From NCBI RefSeq assembly GCF_048323655.1, contig NZ_JBLUWW010000002.1, forward strand, positions 682,001 to 746,000: DNA of 64,000 nucleotides. The letters run 5' to 3'. This document shows, one piece after another, positions 15,886 to 24,673 of the stretch. A program made the position numbers and the translations under genes. The first letter of the stretch is position 1. Each line of letters opens with the position of its first letter. The DNA is from Salinimicrobium soli (GTDB lineage Bacteria; Bacteroidota; Bacteroidia; Flavobacteriales; Flavobacteriaceae). The notes beneath the pieces were generated by a model. It had not been told where the DNA came from, made no database searches, and worked only from the letters and a program-made list of their open reading frames with translations.

Positions 15886-16725
15886 ATGAAATGGAAGGGC
15901 AGAAGAAAGAGTTCAAATGTTGAAGATCGCCGGGGAAAATCTACCGGTGGTAAAGTTGCTATTGGCGGAGGGATCATTGGATTGATCTTCCTTGCCATTC
16001 AGCTTTTTTCGGGAGGTGATCCCGCTGCGGTCCTCGACCAGATACAAGTGCAGAATTCTACCGAAGAGCGGGAACTCACGGCGGAAGAGAAAGAACTGGG
16101 AGATTTTGCTGCCGTTGTGCTGGCAGATACAGAAGACGTCTGGAACCGGCTTTTTCAGGAGTATGGTTCAAATTATCGGGAACCCGGAATGGTCCTGTTT
16201 ACAGATGCTGTTCAAACCGCCTGCGGCGGAGCTTCAGCAGCTACGGGGCCTTTCTATTGTCCTGCTGATGAAAAAGTGTATATGGACCTTGGTTTTTTTG
16301 AAGAACTGGAACGACGTTTTGGGGCAGAAGGAGGAGACTTTGCCATTGCTTATGTAATTGCTCATGAGGTAGGGCATCATGTGCAAAACCTTATGGGAAC
16401 GGCAGGTAAAGTGCAGCAGTTGCAGCAAAGGAGCAGCCAAACTGAAGCCAATGAGCTTTCAGTCGCACTGGAGTTACAGGCCGATTTCTATGCTGGGGTA
16501 TGGGCGCATTATAATGACCGGTACCTGCAGGCCGGAGATATTGAGGAAGCAATGAGTGCGGCAAATGCAGTAGGCGATGACGCTATTCAAAAAAGGACTT
16601 CCGGAAGGGTAGTACCCGACTCCTTCACCCACGGAACTTCTGAACAACGCATGAAGTGGTTCATGAAAGGCTATGAATCCGGGGAACTTGCCCAGGGCAG
16701 TACTTTTGATGCGCTGTTGAATTAA
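15886..16725 (+). CDS. Neutral zinc metallopeptidase, YpfJ/KPN_02809 family
   Basis: This 279-residue protein starts at MKWKGRRKSSNVEDRRG, the characteristic opening of the family. A TTG start at 15847 would only add a non-conserved stretch. A single membrane segment (about 23-42, VAIGGGIIGLIFLAIQLF) anchors it, with the peptidase domain presumably outside. The zinc site HEVGHH is at 160-165, and a downstream ELQADFYAGVWA supplies the third ligand Glu/Asp. Two cysteine pairs (CGGAS, YCPAD) lie before it. The substrate is unknown. It follows GH65 after 91 bases and converges on the PEP synthase gene, with 5 bases between stop codons. Confidence 0.88.
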   Translation: MKWKGRRKSSNVEDRRGKSTGGKVAIGGGIIGLIFLAIQLFSGGDPAAVLDQIQVQNSTEERELTAEEKELGDFAAVVLADTEDVWNRLFQEYGSNYREPGMVLFTDAVQTACGGASAATGPFYCPADEKVYMDLGFFEELERRFGAEGGDFAIAYVIAHEVGHHVQNLMGTAGKVQQLQQRSSQTEANELSVALELQADFYAGVWAHYNDRYLQAGDIEEAMSAANAVGDDAIQKRTSGRVVPDSFTHGTSEQRMKWFMKGYESGELAQGSTFDALLN

Positions 16726-16730
16726 AAGGC

Positions 16731-19130
16731 TCAGTTATTATTGATCTTTTCGGGTTCTTGTTGCTCTGCTTCAGCTTTATTAATATTCTTTATTCCCTGT
16801 AGCAAAGCATCTGGGTTAAAAGATATGCTGTCTATGCCTTCTTTCACTAGGAAGGAAGCAAATTTCGGAAAATCGCTAGGTGCCTGTCCACACAATCCAA
16901 TTTTTTTACCTGCTTTCCTGGCTTTTTGAATAGCCATGGAGATCATTTGCATAGCCGCCTTATCGTTTTCATCGAAGAGTGCACCCATGAGTTGTGAATC
17001 ACGATCAATTCCAAGGGTAAGCTGGGTGAGGTCGTTGGAGCCGATTGAAAATCCGTCGAATACTTCAGCAAATTCCTCCAGTAAAAGTACGTTGCTTGGG
17101 ATCTCTACCATGGCGTAGATCTCCAGTCCGTTTTCTTTTTGCTTCAGTCCGTTTTCTTGCATTATACCCACCACTTTTTTGCCTTCCTCTACAGTTCGGC
17201 AGAAGGGGATCATCACTTTCACGTTAGTCAGTCCCATCTCGTCCCTAACTTTTTTGATGGCCCGGCATTCGAGTCCGAAGCCTTCCTTGTAGAGGTCATG
17301 ATAATAGCGGGAAGCACCCCTGAAGCCTAACATCGGGTTTTCTTCTTTCGGCTCAAACTGGGCACCACCTATGAGATTGGCGTATTCATTCGTTTTAAAG
17401 TCACTCATGCGCACAATGACCTCCTTAGGATAAAAAGCAGCGGCCATGGTGGCAATTCCCTGGGCCAACTGGTCCACAAAATATTCTTCTTTATCGGGAT
17501 AACTGACGGTAAGTTCCTCGATCAATTTTTTAGCTTCCCTGTCCTTTAATTCATCAAACCTGATCAACGACAATGGATGCACTTTGACCATATGGGTAAT
17601 AATGAACTCCATGCGCAACAGGCCAATTCCATTGTTTGGATAAAAGGAAAGTTGAAATGCCTTTTCCGGATCTGAAAGAATGAGTTTGGCCTCTGTTTCG
17701 GGTAAGCTGATCTGGCTGAAATCCAGCTCTTCCTGTTCGTACTCCAGTTTGCCTTTGTACACAAAGCCTGTCTTTCCTTCAATACAGGAAACAGTTATGG
17801 TTTCCCCGTCTTTGATATTCTGAGTGGCAAAATAGGTTCCTACAACTGCGGGAACTCCCAGCTCACGGGCAACTATAGCTGCATGGCTGGTGCGACCACC
17901 TCTGTCAGTAATCACCCCGGAAGTTCTCTTCAGAATTGGATCCCAGTCCGGACTGGTAGTTTCGGTCACCAGAATATCTCCCTGCTGGAGCTTGTGCGCA
18001 TCCCGCGGACTTTCCAGAATTCTCGCACGACCAACCGCAATTTTAGAGCCTATGGCATTTCCTGATACCAGAATTTCACTGCGTTCCTTCAGTTTGTATT
18101 CATACTGAACTTTTTCTTCACCTTTGCGATGGACTGTTTCGGGTCTGGCCTGGGTAATGAACAGTTCTCCATTAATTCCGTCTTTTGCCCATTCAATATC
18201 CATCGCTTTGTTGTAGTGATTTTCAATGGCCATGGCCCACTTTCCAAGAGTGAGGACCTCTTTATCACTCAAAACGAATTGATCTTGTTTGGAAGCTTCG
18301 GTTTCAATATTTACGGTAGAGGAGTGGCCATTAGATTCAGCATAGACCATGGTTTTCTCCTTGCGCCCCAATTTCTTCTGTAAAATGGCATTTTTGCCTA
18401 GCTCCAGTGTGGGTTTGAAAATGAAGAATTCATCGGGATTGATAGTTCCCTGCACAATATTTTCCCCCAGGCCCCATACTCCCGAAAGATGGATAACATC
18501 AGGAAAACCCGATTCTGGTTCAATGGTGAATCCAACCCCGGAGGAACCTTTGTCTGAGCGCACCATTTTTTGCACCCCTACAGAAAGGGCGATCTCATCA
18601 TGGGCAAAACCCTGATCTTCCCTGTATTTTATGGCCCGGTCGGTGTAAAGCGATGCGAAACAGTTTTTCACGGCCTGCAGCAAAGATTCTTCTCCTGTGA
18701 CGTTCAGGAAGGTATCGTGCTGCCCCGCAAAACTTGCCTGTGGCAGGTCTTCGGCAGTCGCACTACTGCGCACTGCCACCTGAATATCTTTAGAATTCCC
18801 TAAAGTGTGGTATGCCTCTTTTATGGCTTCAGAAAAATCCTTCGGAAAATTGCCCTTTTTGATAAGGCTGCGCGCCTGTTGACCTATCTCTTCCAGGTTT
18901 TCATAATTGTCCCGGTCTAACTGCTTCAGAAGATCTTTCAGTTTTTCCTGTAATTTATTTTCTTTCAGAAATGTCCAGAATGCCTCTGCAGTGGTAGCAA
19001 AACCGTCAGGTACCTGTACTCCTTCCGAAGAGAGTTCGTTGAACATTTCCCCTAGAGAAGCGTTCTTTCCACCTACCATGGGAATATCATCAATGGTGAT
19101 CTCTGAGAATTTTTTTATAAGATTTTTCAT
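16731..19130 (-). CDS. ppsA: Phosphoenolpyruvate synthase
   Basis: This 799-residue enzyme makes PEP, AMP and phosphate from pyruvate and ATP. It has the N-terminal ATP-grasp domain (VGGKNASLGEM near 19-29; RSSATAEDLPQASFAGQHDT near 121), the swivelling phosphohistidine domain with GGRTSHAAIV (catalytic His416), and the C-terminal PEP/pyruvate barrel with a late LCGQAPSD motif bearing the catalytic Cys. It lies 17 bases after a small membrane-protein gene and is probably co-transcribed from the operator-controlled promoter at 19558-19600. Together with PEP carboxylase (57 kb) it connects pyruvate, PEP and oxaloacetate pools. PEP synthase is also oxygen-controlled in some Gram-negatives, but here that is inference. 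Confidence 0.94.
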   Translation of the reverse strand: MKNLIKKFSEITIDDIPMVGGKNASLGEMFNELSSEGVQVPDGFATTAEAFWTFLKENKLQEKLKDLLKQLDRDNYENLEEIGQQARSLIKKGNFPKDFSEAIKEAYHTLGNSKDIQVAVRSSATAEDLPQASFAGQHDTFLNVTGEESLLQAVKNCFASLYTDRAIKYREDQGFAHDEIALSVGVQKMVRSDKGSSGVGFTIEPESGFPDVIHLSGVWGLGENIVQGTINPDEFFIFKPTLELGKNAILQKKLGRKEKTMVYAESNGHSSTVNIETEASKQDQFVLSDKEVLTLGKWAMAIENHYNKAMDIEWAKDGINGELFITQARPETVHRKGEEKVQYEYKLKERSEILVSGNAIGSKIAVGRARILESPRDAHKLQQGDILVTETTSPDWDPILKRTSGVITDRGGRTSHAAIVARELGVPAVVGTYFATQNIKDGETITVSCIEGKTGFVYKGKLEYEQEELDFSQISLPETEAKLILSDPEKAFQLSFYPNNGIGLLRMEFIITHMVKVHPLSLIRFDELKDREAKKLIEELTVSYPDKEEYFVDQLAQGIATMAAAFYPKEVIVRMSDFKTNEYANLIGGAQFEPKEENPMLGFRGASRYYHDLYKEGFGLECRAIKKVRDEMGLTNVKVMIPFCRTVEEGKKVVGIMQENGLKQKENGLEIYAMVEIPSNVLLLEEFAEVFDGFSIGSNDLTQLTLGIDRDSQLMGALFDENDKAAMQMISMAIQKARKAGKKIGLCGQAPSDFPKFASFLVKEGIDSISFNPDALLQGIKNINKAEAEQQEPEKINNN

Positions 19131-19147
19131 GTCTCCAGGTTTTAACG

Positions 19148-19534
19148 TTAATACATAAGCAGCTCGTAGCCCGTATTAAGCAGGAAAATGCCGATTAAAA
19201 AGAGCAAAAAATAGATCAGCTGAATAAGCTTGACATTTATCACTGCCATTCTTTCGCTGGTTTGTATTGGGAAAATGAACAATCCCAGGCCAAAGAAGAG
19301 GGAGATCCAGCCAAGGAGGGTTATGATGAACCTCCAGTCGGGTTCCCAAATGTTGTGGACCAGGATATTCAGCAGGCCAATAACGATAGCCATAAAAGCT
19401 ATAAGGATCTGGAATTTCTGGTCTTTCAGGTCTTCATTGATCTGTTTGATCCTTATCGGGTTAAAGCTGAGAATGAAGAAAAAAATGAGAAGATACCAGC
19501 CCCAGAATTTCGCCAGGAATAGAGAAGTGTCCAT
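19148..19534 (-). CDS. Small four-helix membrane protein, unknown
   Basis: This 128-residue protein has four predicted membrane segments (about 8-25, 41-59, 68-86, 100-122) and short charged loops (RIKQINEDLKDQK between the first two). No signal peptide, cysteine or recognised catalytic motif was found, and the family was not recognised. It is the promoter-proximal gene of a unit with ppsA and lies directly behind the operator at 19589-19600, so it is a predicted primary target of the CRP-like regulator. A role in envelope adaptation is conceivable but unsupported. Confidence 0.75.
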   Translation of the reverse strand: MDTSLFLAKFWGWYLLIFFFILSFNPIRIKQINEDLKDQKFQILIAFMAIVIGLLNILVHNIWEPDWRFIITLLGWISLFFGLGLFIFPIQTSERMAVINVKLIQLIYFLLFLIGIFLLNTGYELLMY

Positions 19535-19557
19535 TTTTTCCTGTTTTTGGATTCTTA

Positions 19558-19631
19558 TAAATGTAACACCTGGAAGCCTGAAAAAATATGATAAATGTCA
19601 TTCGGAAAGGGATGGTTTTCAATTAATTTTG
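19558..19631. promoter_or_regulatory. Second divergent promoter pair with one central operator
   Basis: TGATAAATGTCA (19589-19600, centre 19594.5) lies exactly midway between TACATTTA (minus strand of 19558-19565) and TAATTTTG (19624-19631, an exact TAnnTTTG match). Both are 33 bp from the operator centre. The left promoter serves the membrane protein/ppsA unit and the right one the HlyD-type exporter operon, whose ATG at 19646 gives a leader of only about 10 bases. Confidence 0.7.
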
Positions 19632-19645
19632 ATGAAACCACTCGT

Positions 19646-20731
19646 ATGTCCAAATATTACTACTTGTTATTTCCCCTGCTTTTTCTGTCGTGTAACGGGG
19701 GAGAAGAGAAGATTTACCCTAAAGTCACAAATATTACCGAATCGGTTTATTCCTCGGTCACCATTCAGCCGGACAGCCTATATCAGGCTTATGGGGTGGT
19801 AAATGGCATTGTGGAAAAGAATCTGGTAGAAGAAGGCCAACTGGTGAAAAAAGGTGATCCGTTGGTGCAGATCGTCAATAACAACCCAAAGCTTACTGCT
19901 GAAAATGCACGTGTCGCCCTGGAACTTGCACGGGAGAACTATAATGGGAGTGCAGCCATTCTGGGAAACATTGAAAAGGAAATTGAATCGGCACGTCTTA
20001 AGTATCTGAATGATTCCATTAATTATTCCCGGCAGAAGAAATTATGGGACCAAAATATAGGTTCAAAAAGCACTTTTGAGAATCGTCAGCTGGCATTTGA
20101 GCTTTCGAAATCATCTTTGGAAGTGTTGGAAAACAAATACCGGCAAACCCGAAATGAACTACGGACCAAGCTCGAACAGGCGGAAAACAATTATAAAGCC
20201 ACTCAAATCACCAATACAGATTTTACAGTGGAGAGCAAGATCAACGGAAAAGTCTATGCCCTTCACAAAGAACCGGGAGAGCTGGTAACCTCTCAACAAC
20301 CTGTGGCTTCGGTGGGCCGCGCGGATAAATTTGTAATAAAAATGTTGGTTGATGAGGTGGATATTGTGAAAATTCAACAGGACCAGCAGGTGTTGTTAAC
20401 GCTCGACGCTTATCCTGGAAAAGTCTTTACGGCACGGGTGAGCAAGATCTACCCCGAAAAAGATCAACGCAATCAAACCTTTCTTGTAGAAGCCCTTTTT
20501 GAAAAGGAACCCAAAGTGTTATATCCGGGGCTTTCGGGAGAGGCTAATATTGTGATCGAAAAAAAGGAAAATGCGCTGGTAATTCCTAAAGATTTCCTGG
20601 TGGGAGCCGGGCATGTGAAGACCGAAGACGGATTGACGGAAGTGAAGACCGGGCTCGAAAGCATAGATTCTGTAGAGATCCGGTCAGGGATCACTTCCAA
20701 AACGGCTATTTATAAACCGGAGGAAGAATGA
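19646..20731 (+). CDS. HlyD/MFP-family adaptor lipoprotein of an ABC exporter
   Basis: This 361-residue protein starts at MSKYYYLLFPLLFLSCNGGE, an SPII signal with lipobox Cys16. A start 17 codons earlier would overlap the -7 element. A biotinyl-lipoyl-like beta region appears near residues 40-75 (GIVEKNLVEEGQLVKKGDPL), followed by a long alpha-helical hairpin (about 75-195) and a second lipoyl half (TVESKINGKVYALHKEPGE). A beta-barrel follows. This is the adaptor plan of MacA/RND/ABC exporters. Its stop codon overlaps the start of the permease gene, so adaptor, permease and ATPase are translated as one operon. Confidence 0.87.
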   Translation: MSKYYYLLFPLLFLSCNGGEEKIYPKVTNITESVYSSVTIQPDSLYQAYGVVNGIVEKNLVEEGQLVKKGDPLVQIVNNNPKLTAENARVALELARENYNGSAAILGNIEKEIESARLKYLNDSINYSRQKKLWDQNIGSKSTFENRQLAFELSKSSLEVLENKYRQTRNELRTKLEQAENNYKATQITNTDFTVESKINGKVYALHKEPGELVTSQQPVASVGRADKFVIKMLVDEVDIVKIQQDQQVLLTLDAYPGKVFTARVSKIYPEKDQRNQTFLVEALFEKEPKVLYPGLSGEANIVIEKKENALVIPKDFLVGAGHVKTEDGLTEVKTGLESIDSVEIRSGITSKTAIYKPEEE

Positions 20732-21987
20732 ATAGATCTGTGATCTTAAGCATTGCCAAAACTCATTTGCTCAGTAAAATGAGGCAAACAATTATTGCCG
20801 CACTGGGAGTGACTTTTGGAATAGGATCATATATTACGCTTGCCAGTTTTATGACAGGCCTCAATTCCATGCTTGACAGTTTGATTCTGAATCAAACGCC
20901 ACACATTCACATCTACAATGAAATAGAGCCTACTAAGGAGCAGCCCGTGAGTTTATATGAAGATCTGAAAGACTCCTTCAGCGTGGTACATTCTATCAAG
21001 CCGAAACAAACCCAGAAGAAGATCCACAACGCCCGGCCTATCATGGCTTACCTTAATGAGAATGAAAAAGTGCGGGGTGCAGTTCCACAAGTGAAGACGC
21101 AGATATTTTACATTTCCGGATCTATAGAGCTCGGCGGAAATCTAACCGGCGTGGACATAATGAAAGAAGCCGATCTTTTCAATCTCAAAGATTATATAGT
21201 GGAAGGAAGGCCTGTGGACCTGCGGAATAATACCAACGGGATCATTTTGGGTTCCGGGCTGGCAGATAAGATGTCACTGGGAATAGGCGATCGGGTGCAG
21301 GTAACTACCATAAAAGGGGATATTTTCCCTCTAAAAATTGTAGGTATCTACCAAAGCGGTATTAGTGAGATCGACAATATCCAGAGCTTTACAAACCTCA
21401 AGACCATTCAGCGACTGCTGGGCGAGCCGGAAAACTATATCACCGATATAAATGTGAAACTGTATGATATTGAAGATGCCGTACCTATGTCTAAAAAGAT
21501 CGAAGATCAATTTGGACTTACCGCAGTTGATATAAAAACGGCAAACGCTCAATTTGAGACCGGCACCTCGATAAGGAATTTGATCACGTATGCGGTTTCA
21601 GTGACTTTGCTGCTGGTGGCCGGCTTCGGAATATATAATATTCTGAACATGCTTATTTATGAAAAAATGAACGACATAGCCATTCTTAAAGCTACCGGAT
21701 TTTCGGGTAGGGATGTGCAGCTGATCTTTATGAGTCAGGCCTTAATTATAGGTGTTGGAGGAGGAATGTTGGGATTGATCATAGGTTATGTGCTTTCCTC
21801 CATAATTGATCGCACGCCTTTTAATACCGAAGCTCTCCCAACTATCACGACCTATCCCGTAAATTTTAATCCGTGGTTCTATGTGATAGGAATTGTCTTC
21901 GCAATTGTGGCCACCTTCATGGCAGGATACCTACCATCCAGAAGAGCTAAAAAAATAGACCCCGTCAAGATCATAAACAGATTGTAG
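20728..21987 (+). CDS. FtsX/MacB-like ABC transporter permease
   Basis: This 419-residue protein follows the MacB/LolCE topology: one N-terminal membrane segment (about 20-45), a large extracytoplasmic domain (about 46-285, including GIILGSGLADKMSLGIGDRV), then three C-terminal membrane segments (about 288-310, 335-360, 385-405). The C-terminus ends with PSRRAKKIDPVKIINRL, the usual cytoplasmic coupling sequence. With the adaptor and ATPase it should export or extract a substrate such as a lipoprotein, peptide or small toxic molecule. It overlaps the adaptor gene by 4 bases and the ATPase gene by 1 base. Confidence 0.88.
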   Translation: MNRSVILSIAKTHLLSKMRQTIIAALGVTFGIGSYITLASFMTGLNSMLDSLILNQTPHIHIYNEIEPTKEQPVSLYEDLKDSFSVVHSIKPKQTQKKIHNARPIMAYLNENEKVRGAVPQVKTQIFYISGSIELGGNLTGVDIMKEADLFNLKDYIVEGRPVDLRNNTNGIILGSGLADKMSLGIGDRVQVTTIKGDIFPLKIVGIYQSGISEIDNIQSFTNLKTIQRLLGEPENYITDINVKLYDIEDAVPMSKKIEDQFGLTAVDIKTANAQFETGTSIRNLITYAVSVTLLLVAGFGIYNILNMLIYEKMNDIAILKATGFSGRDVQLIFMSQALIIGVGGGMLGLIIGYVLSSIIDRTPFNTEALPTITTYPVNFNPWFYVIGIVFAIVATFMAGYLPSRRAKKIDPVKIINRL

Positions 21988-22661
21988 TGGAGAAAGTACT
22001 CGAAGCCCGAAATATCGATAAACATTTTAAAAAACCGGTACTTTTCCACGTGCTGAAGGATATTAATTTTTCGGTCAAACAGGGGGAGTTTGTGTCCATC
22101 ATGGGTAAATCAGGCTGCGGAAAGTCTACCTTACTGTATGTTCTTTCTACTATGGATACAGATTATGAAGGAGAACTTCTTTTGAATAACCAATTGTTGA
22201 CAGGAGAGTCACCAGATTCACTCTCGTATGTTCGAAACAAGCATATAGGATTCGTTTTTCAGTTCCACTATTTGCTGGCTGAATTCACTGTATTGGAAAA
22301 TGTAATGTTGCCGGCACGGAAGCTCGCTGAGAAATCTTCCGAAGAGATCGAACACGACGCGCTGGAGAAATTGAGGATACTTGGAATTGATAACCTGGCT
22401 TCTAAAAAAGCCTACCGTATTTCGGGTGGAGAAAAACAACGTGTAGCCATTGCACGGGCTCTTATTAATGATCCGGCGATCATTATGGGAGATGAGCCTA
22501 CCGGAAATCTGGACAGTCATAATTCAGAAAATGTGTTCAATATCTTCAGGCAGCTGAGTGATGAACGGGGGCTTTCCCTTTTGATCGTTACTCACGACAA
22601 AGACTTCGCTAAAGGCACGGACAGGATAATACAGATGGAAGACGGCCGGATAATTAAATAG
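21987..22661 (+). CDS. MacB/LolD-type ABC transporter ATP-binding protein
   Basis: This 224-residue ABC ATPase begins with a GTG start overlapping the last base of the permease stop. Walker A GKSGCGKS is near 39-46, the signature ISGGEKQRVAIARAL is present, and Walker B reads AIIMGDEPTGNLDS, the form typical of the MacB/LolD/FtsE subfamily. A switch His lies in IVTHDKDFA. It powers the exporter with the two preceding genes. The operon is under the divergent operator at 19589-19600. Confidence 0.9.
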   Translation: MEKVLEARNIDKHFKKPVLFHVLKDINFSVKQGEFVSIMGKSGCGKSTLLYVLSTMDTDYEGELLLNNQLLTGESPDSLSYVRNKHIGFVFQFHYLLAEFTVLENVMLPARKLAEKSSEEIEHDALEKLRILGIDNLASKKAYRISGGEKQRVAIARALINDPAIIMGDEPTGNLDSHNSENVFNIFRQLSDERGLSLLIVTHDKDFAKGTDRIIQMEDGRIIK

Positions 22662-22672
22662 CAGATTTCCTT

Positions 22673-23374
22673 TTAATATTCATGCTGCACCTTAGTCACC
22701 TGTAGTTCCAGCCAGTCAAAATCTCCTTCCGGAAGTTTCCAGGTGACCCGGCAGTGGGAAGGTAGGCGGGAGCCTTCAAAATCCTTTTCCTCCAGGATCT
22801 CGATGTACCATTCCCGAAGTTTGGCGGGTTTTTCTCCACCGTAATACCTCATGGCTTCAAAGGAAAGCAGTCTTCCTTCCGAAGAAAAAGAGAATAGCCC
22901 TTCAACAGTCAAATCGCCCTGGGTGAAATAGGCTCTGGCTGATTTTTCTCCTATCGTTTCCCATCGCAAATAAGGTTCTCTTGCAGCCTGCGGGAACCAG
23001 CAGATCTCACCGAGGTAACGCAATAAGGTGCCGGTATTGACCTCATAATTGTCTTTTTCATGAACTACGGCAATAAAAGAAAGCAGTTTAATAAGCATTT
23101 CTCCCCTTCCGTTTTTTAGTTCATCCCTTCCGCTGAGGTGGACAAATGGAAATAATTCCACTTTTGCCTCCCATAAAAAAGCCGGCTCTTTTACACGATA
23201 TTCCTGGTTTGCAGTGAACTTCATCCATTTTCCTTTCGGAGAGGTCTTCATTCTTCCTTTTTGCTGCAGCAAAACTTTTGAAGGTGTGGGTTTGTTTTCA
23301 ACTCTGCTGTGTGACAGCCATTTCTCTATGAGTTCAGGTAAGGGAGTTGGGGTGTTCATACTATTGTGGGTCAT
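22673..23374 (-). CDS. DUF6544 family protein
   Basis: This 233-residue protein starts at MTHNSMNTPTPLPELIEKWL; the Met five codons later (23359) is an alternative. It has no signal or membrane segment. Family-typical features include the LLQQKGRMKTSPKGKWMKFTANQEY opening and RYLGEICWFPQAAREPYLRWE in the centre. The sequence is rich in beta strands and aromatic residues. The function of the family is unknown. It follows a small membrane-protein gene by about 10 bases and is probably co-transcribed with it. Confidence 0.8.
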   Translation of the reverse strand: MTHNSMNTPTPLPELIEKWLSHSRVENKPTPSKVLLQQKGRMKTSPKGKWMKFTANQEYRVKEPAFLWEAKVELFPFVHLSGRDELKNGRGEMLIKLLSFIAVVHEKDNYEVNTGTLLRYLGEICWFPQAAREPYLRWETIGEKSARAYFTQGDLTVEGLFSFSSEGRLLSFEAMRYYGGEKPAKLREWYIEILEEKDFEGSRLPSHCRVTWKLPEGDFDWLELQVTKVQHEY

Positions 23375-23384
23375 TCCGAAGAAA

Positions 23385-23699
23385 TTAAGGATAAAGGCAT
23401 ACTGCAAAAATTATCAGGTTGAGCAGGGTACCAAATTTTGCATCTTCCCAGTTAAGGCTGATTAGAAGTTGTGATATAAATGCTCCGAGTAATGCGGTTA
23501 AATTCCACCAGTCTAAACTCAGTAGTAAGGCAACAAAAGAAGTGAGGAGCAGGAGGGAGGTAAAGAACCAGAGATGCCCTTCCTGTTTAGATATACTGCG
23601 GGAAAGCTGTGGAATAGCAGCGGGTTTGTAGGCTTTTGTGACGCCCATTAAGTGAATGACCGAATGAAAGATGAGAATAAAGGCAAAGACAAATTGCAT
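23385..23699 (-). CDS. Small membrane protein paired with DUF6544
   Basis: This 104-residue protein has three to four hydrophobic segments (about 2-18, 44-62, 66-84, 88-103). The first helix contains His residues (LIFHSVIHLMG). It lies immediately upstream of the DUF6544 gene and starts 2 bases beyond the stop codon of the USP at 23702, so USP, membrane protein and DUF6544 may be one transcript read leftwards. No family was recognised. Confidence 0.7.
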   Translation of the reverse strand: MQFVFAFILIFHSVIHLMGVTKAYKPAAIPQLSRSISKQEGHLWFFTSLLLLTSFVALLLSLDWWNLTALLGAFISQLLISLNWEDAKFGTLLNLIIFAVCLYP

Positions 23700-23701
23700 T
23701 T

Positions 23702-24592
23702 TTAGATTTCTTGTAGAGATGGATTTCTATTAACTTTTCCGTTGGTATTTTCCTCATCTGTTCCATGTAAAATCAATAGGGGAACCGAAGTGGAATATAT
23801 GATCCTGGATAATTTCGAACCAAAGATCCTTTCCAGAAATTCTTCTTTCTGGACCGGAAGTACGTGCAGGTCGATCTCATTTTCTGCTACCACCTCATTG
23901 ATCGCTTCTGCAATAGGAATTCCGGAGATCCTGTGAAGATGCGGATTGTAGATCTCAAACGCTTTTTTAATCCGCTCATTTTGTCTTCTTTCTTCATCGT
24001 TTTCTTCTTCAATATTAGATATTCGCAGGATCTCCAGTGAAAAACAATGTTTTCCGATAAGTTTATTTAAAGGTCTAAAAATGTCTTTTGTGATTCGCTC
24101 CGTTGTTTGCAAACTGAGGAGCAGGTGATGTGGCCGGTGATACTTAAAGCCTTCCGGAATCACCAGAACTGGGGCTTCCACTTTCCTGATCACCCTTAAG
24201 GTGTGGCTTCCAAAGATCTTTTCAGCAGCCGTTTCTGCACCGTTGGTTCCCATTATAATGAGATCAATATCGCTAAGTTCCACAAGTTTGTTGATGGCAT
24301 CGGTAAAAACATCATAACTGGTGAGAATATTGAACGTATAGTCTTCCTCACCGAAAAGTTTTTCCAGCCGTGTCGTGAGTTTCTCAAGTTTTTTTTGACT
24401 TTCTGAAATAAGGCAGCTATAAACAGATTCATTAGAAGAAGCCATCATAAGGTCTCCACTTGTGTACCGCCAGGCTTTATAAACGCTGAGGAAGTGAAAG
24501 GTACAGGTGGTTCCTTCCATAAGACGCAGTGCATAATGTATGGCATTTATGGAGCCCTGGGAAAAATCTGTAGGCAATAGGAAATTTTTCAT
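23702..24592 (-). CDS. Tandem-domain universal stress protein
   Basis: This 296-residue protein starts at MKNFLLPTDFSQGSINAIHY. The ATG 17 codons earlier (24643) is rejected because it lies within the operator-promoter segment and precedes the conserved start. Domain one keeps a nucleotide-binding loop (MGTNGAETAAEKIFGSHT). Domain two (about 150-275) is divergent and followed by a 20-residue polar tail. It is probably the first gene of a transcript that continues into the small membrane protein and DUF6544. An imperfect operator lies at 24644-24655. Confidence 0.85.
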   Translation of the reverse strand: MKNFLLPTDFSQGSINAIHYALRLMEGTTCTFHFLSVYKAWRYTSGDLMMASSNESVYSCLISESQKKLEKLTTRLEKLFGEEDYTFNILTSYDVFTDAINKLVELSDIDLIIMGTNGAETAAEKIFGSHTLRVIRKVEAPVLVIPEGFKYHRPHHLLLSLQTTERITKDIFRPLNKLIGKHCFSLEILRISNIEEENDEERRQNERIKKAFEIYNPHLHRISGIPIAEAINEVVAENEIDLHVLPVQKEEFLERIFGSKLSRIIYSTSVPLLILHGTDEENTNGKVNRNPSLQEI

Positions 24593-24612
24593 CACACCTA
24601 ACTTAACACCCT

Positions 24613-24655
24613 TTAAGTTAGTGAAATTTCCCGCATGCTCCAACGACTTTTGTCA
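24613..24655 (-). promoter_or_regulatory. Imperfect CRP/FNR-type operator and promoter for the USP at 23702
   Basis: On the minus strand TGACAAAAGTCG (24644-24655) differs by one base from the hsp20 operator core TGACAAAAGTCA. TAACTTAA (24613-24620) is a weaker -7 match, centred exactly 33 bp away. The fit is poorer than at the other sites. Confidence 0.4.
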
Positions 24656-24673
24656 GAAATGCACAGGCAAAAA

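Noticed and set aside
19230..19802. Long plus-strand ORF over the membrane-protein gene and the divergent promoter
   Set aside because: It is a shadow of the membrane-protein gene and crosses the predicted operator and exporter start.
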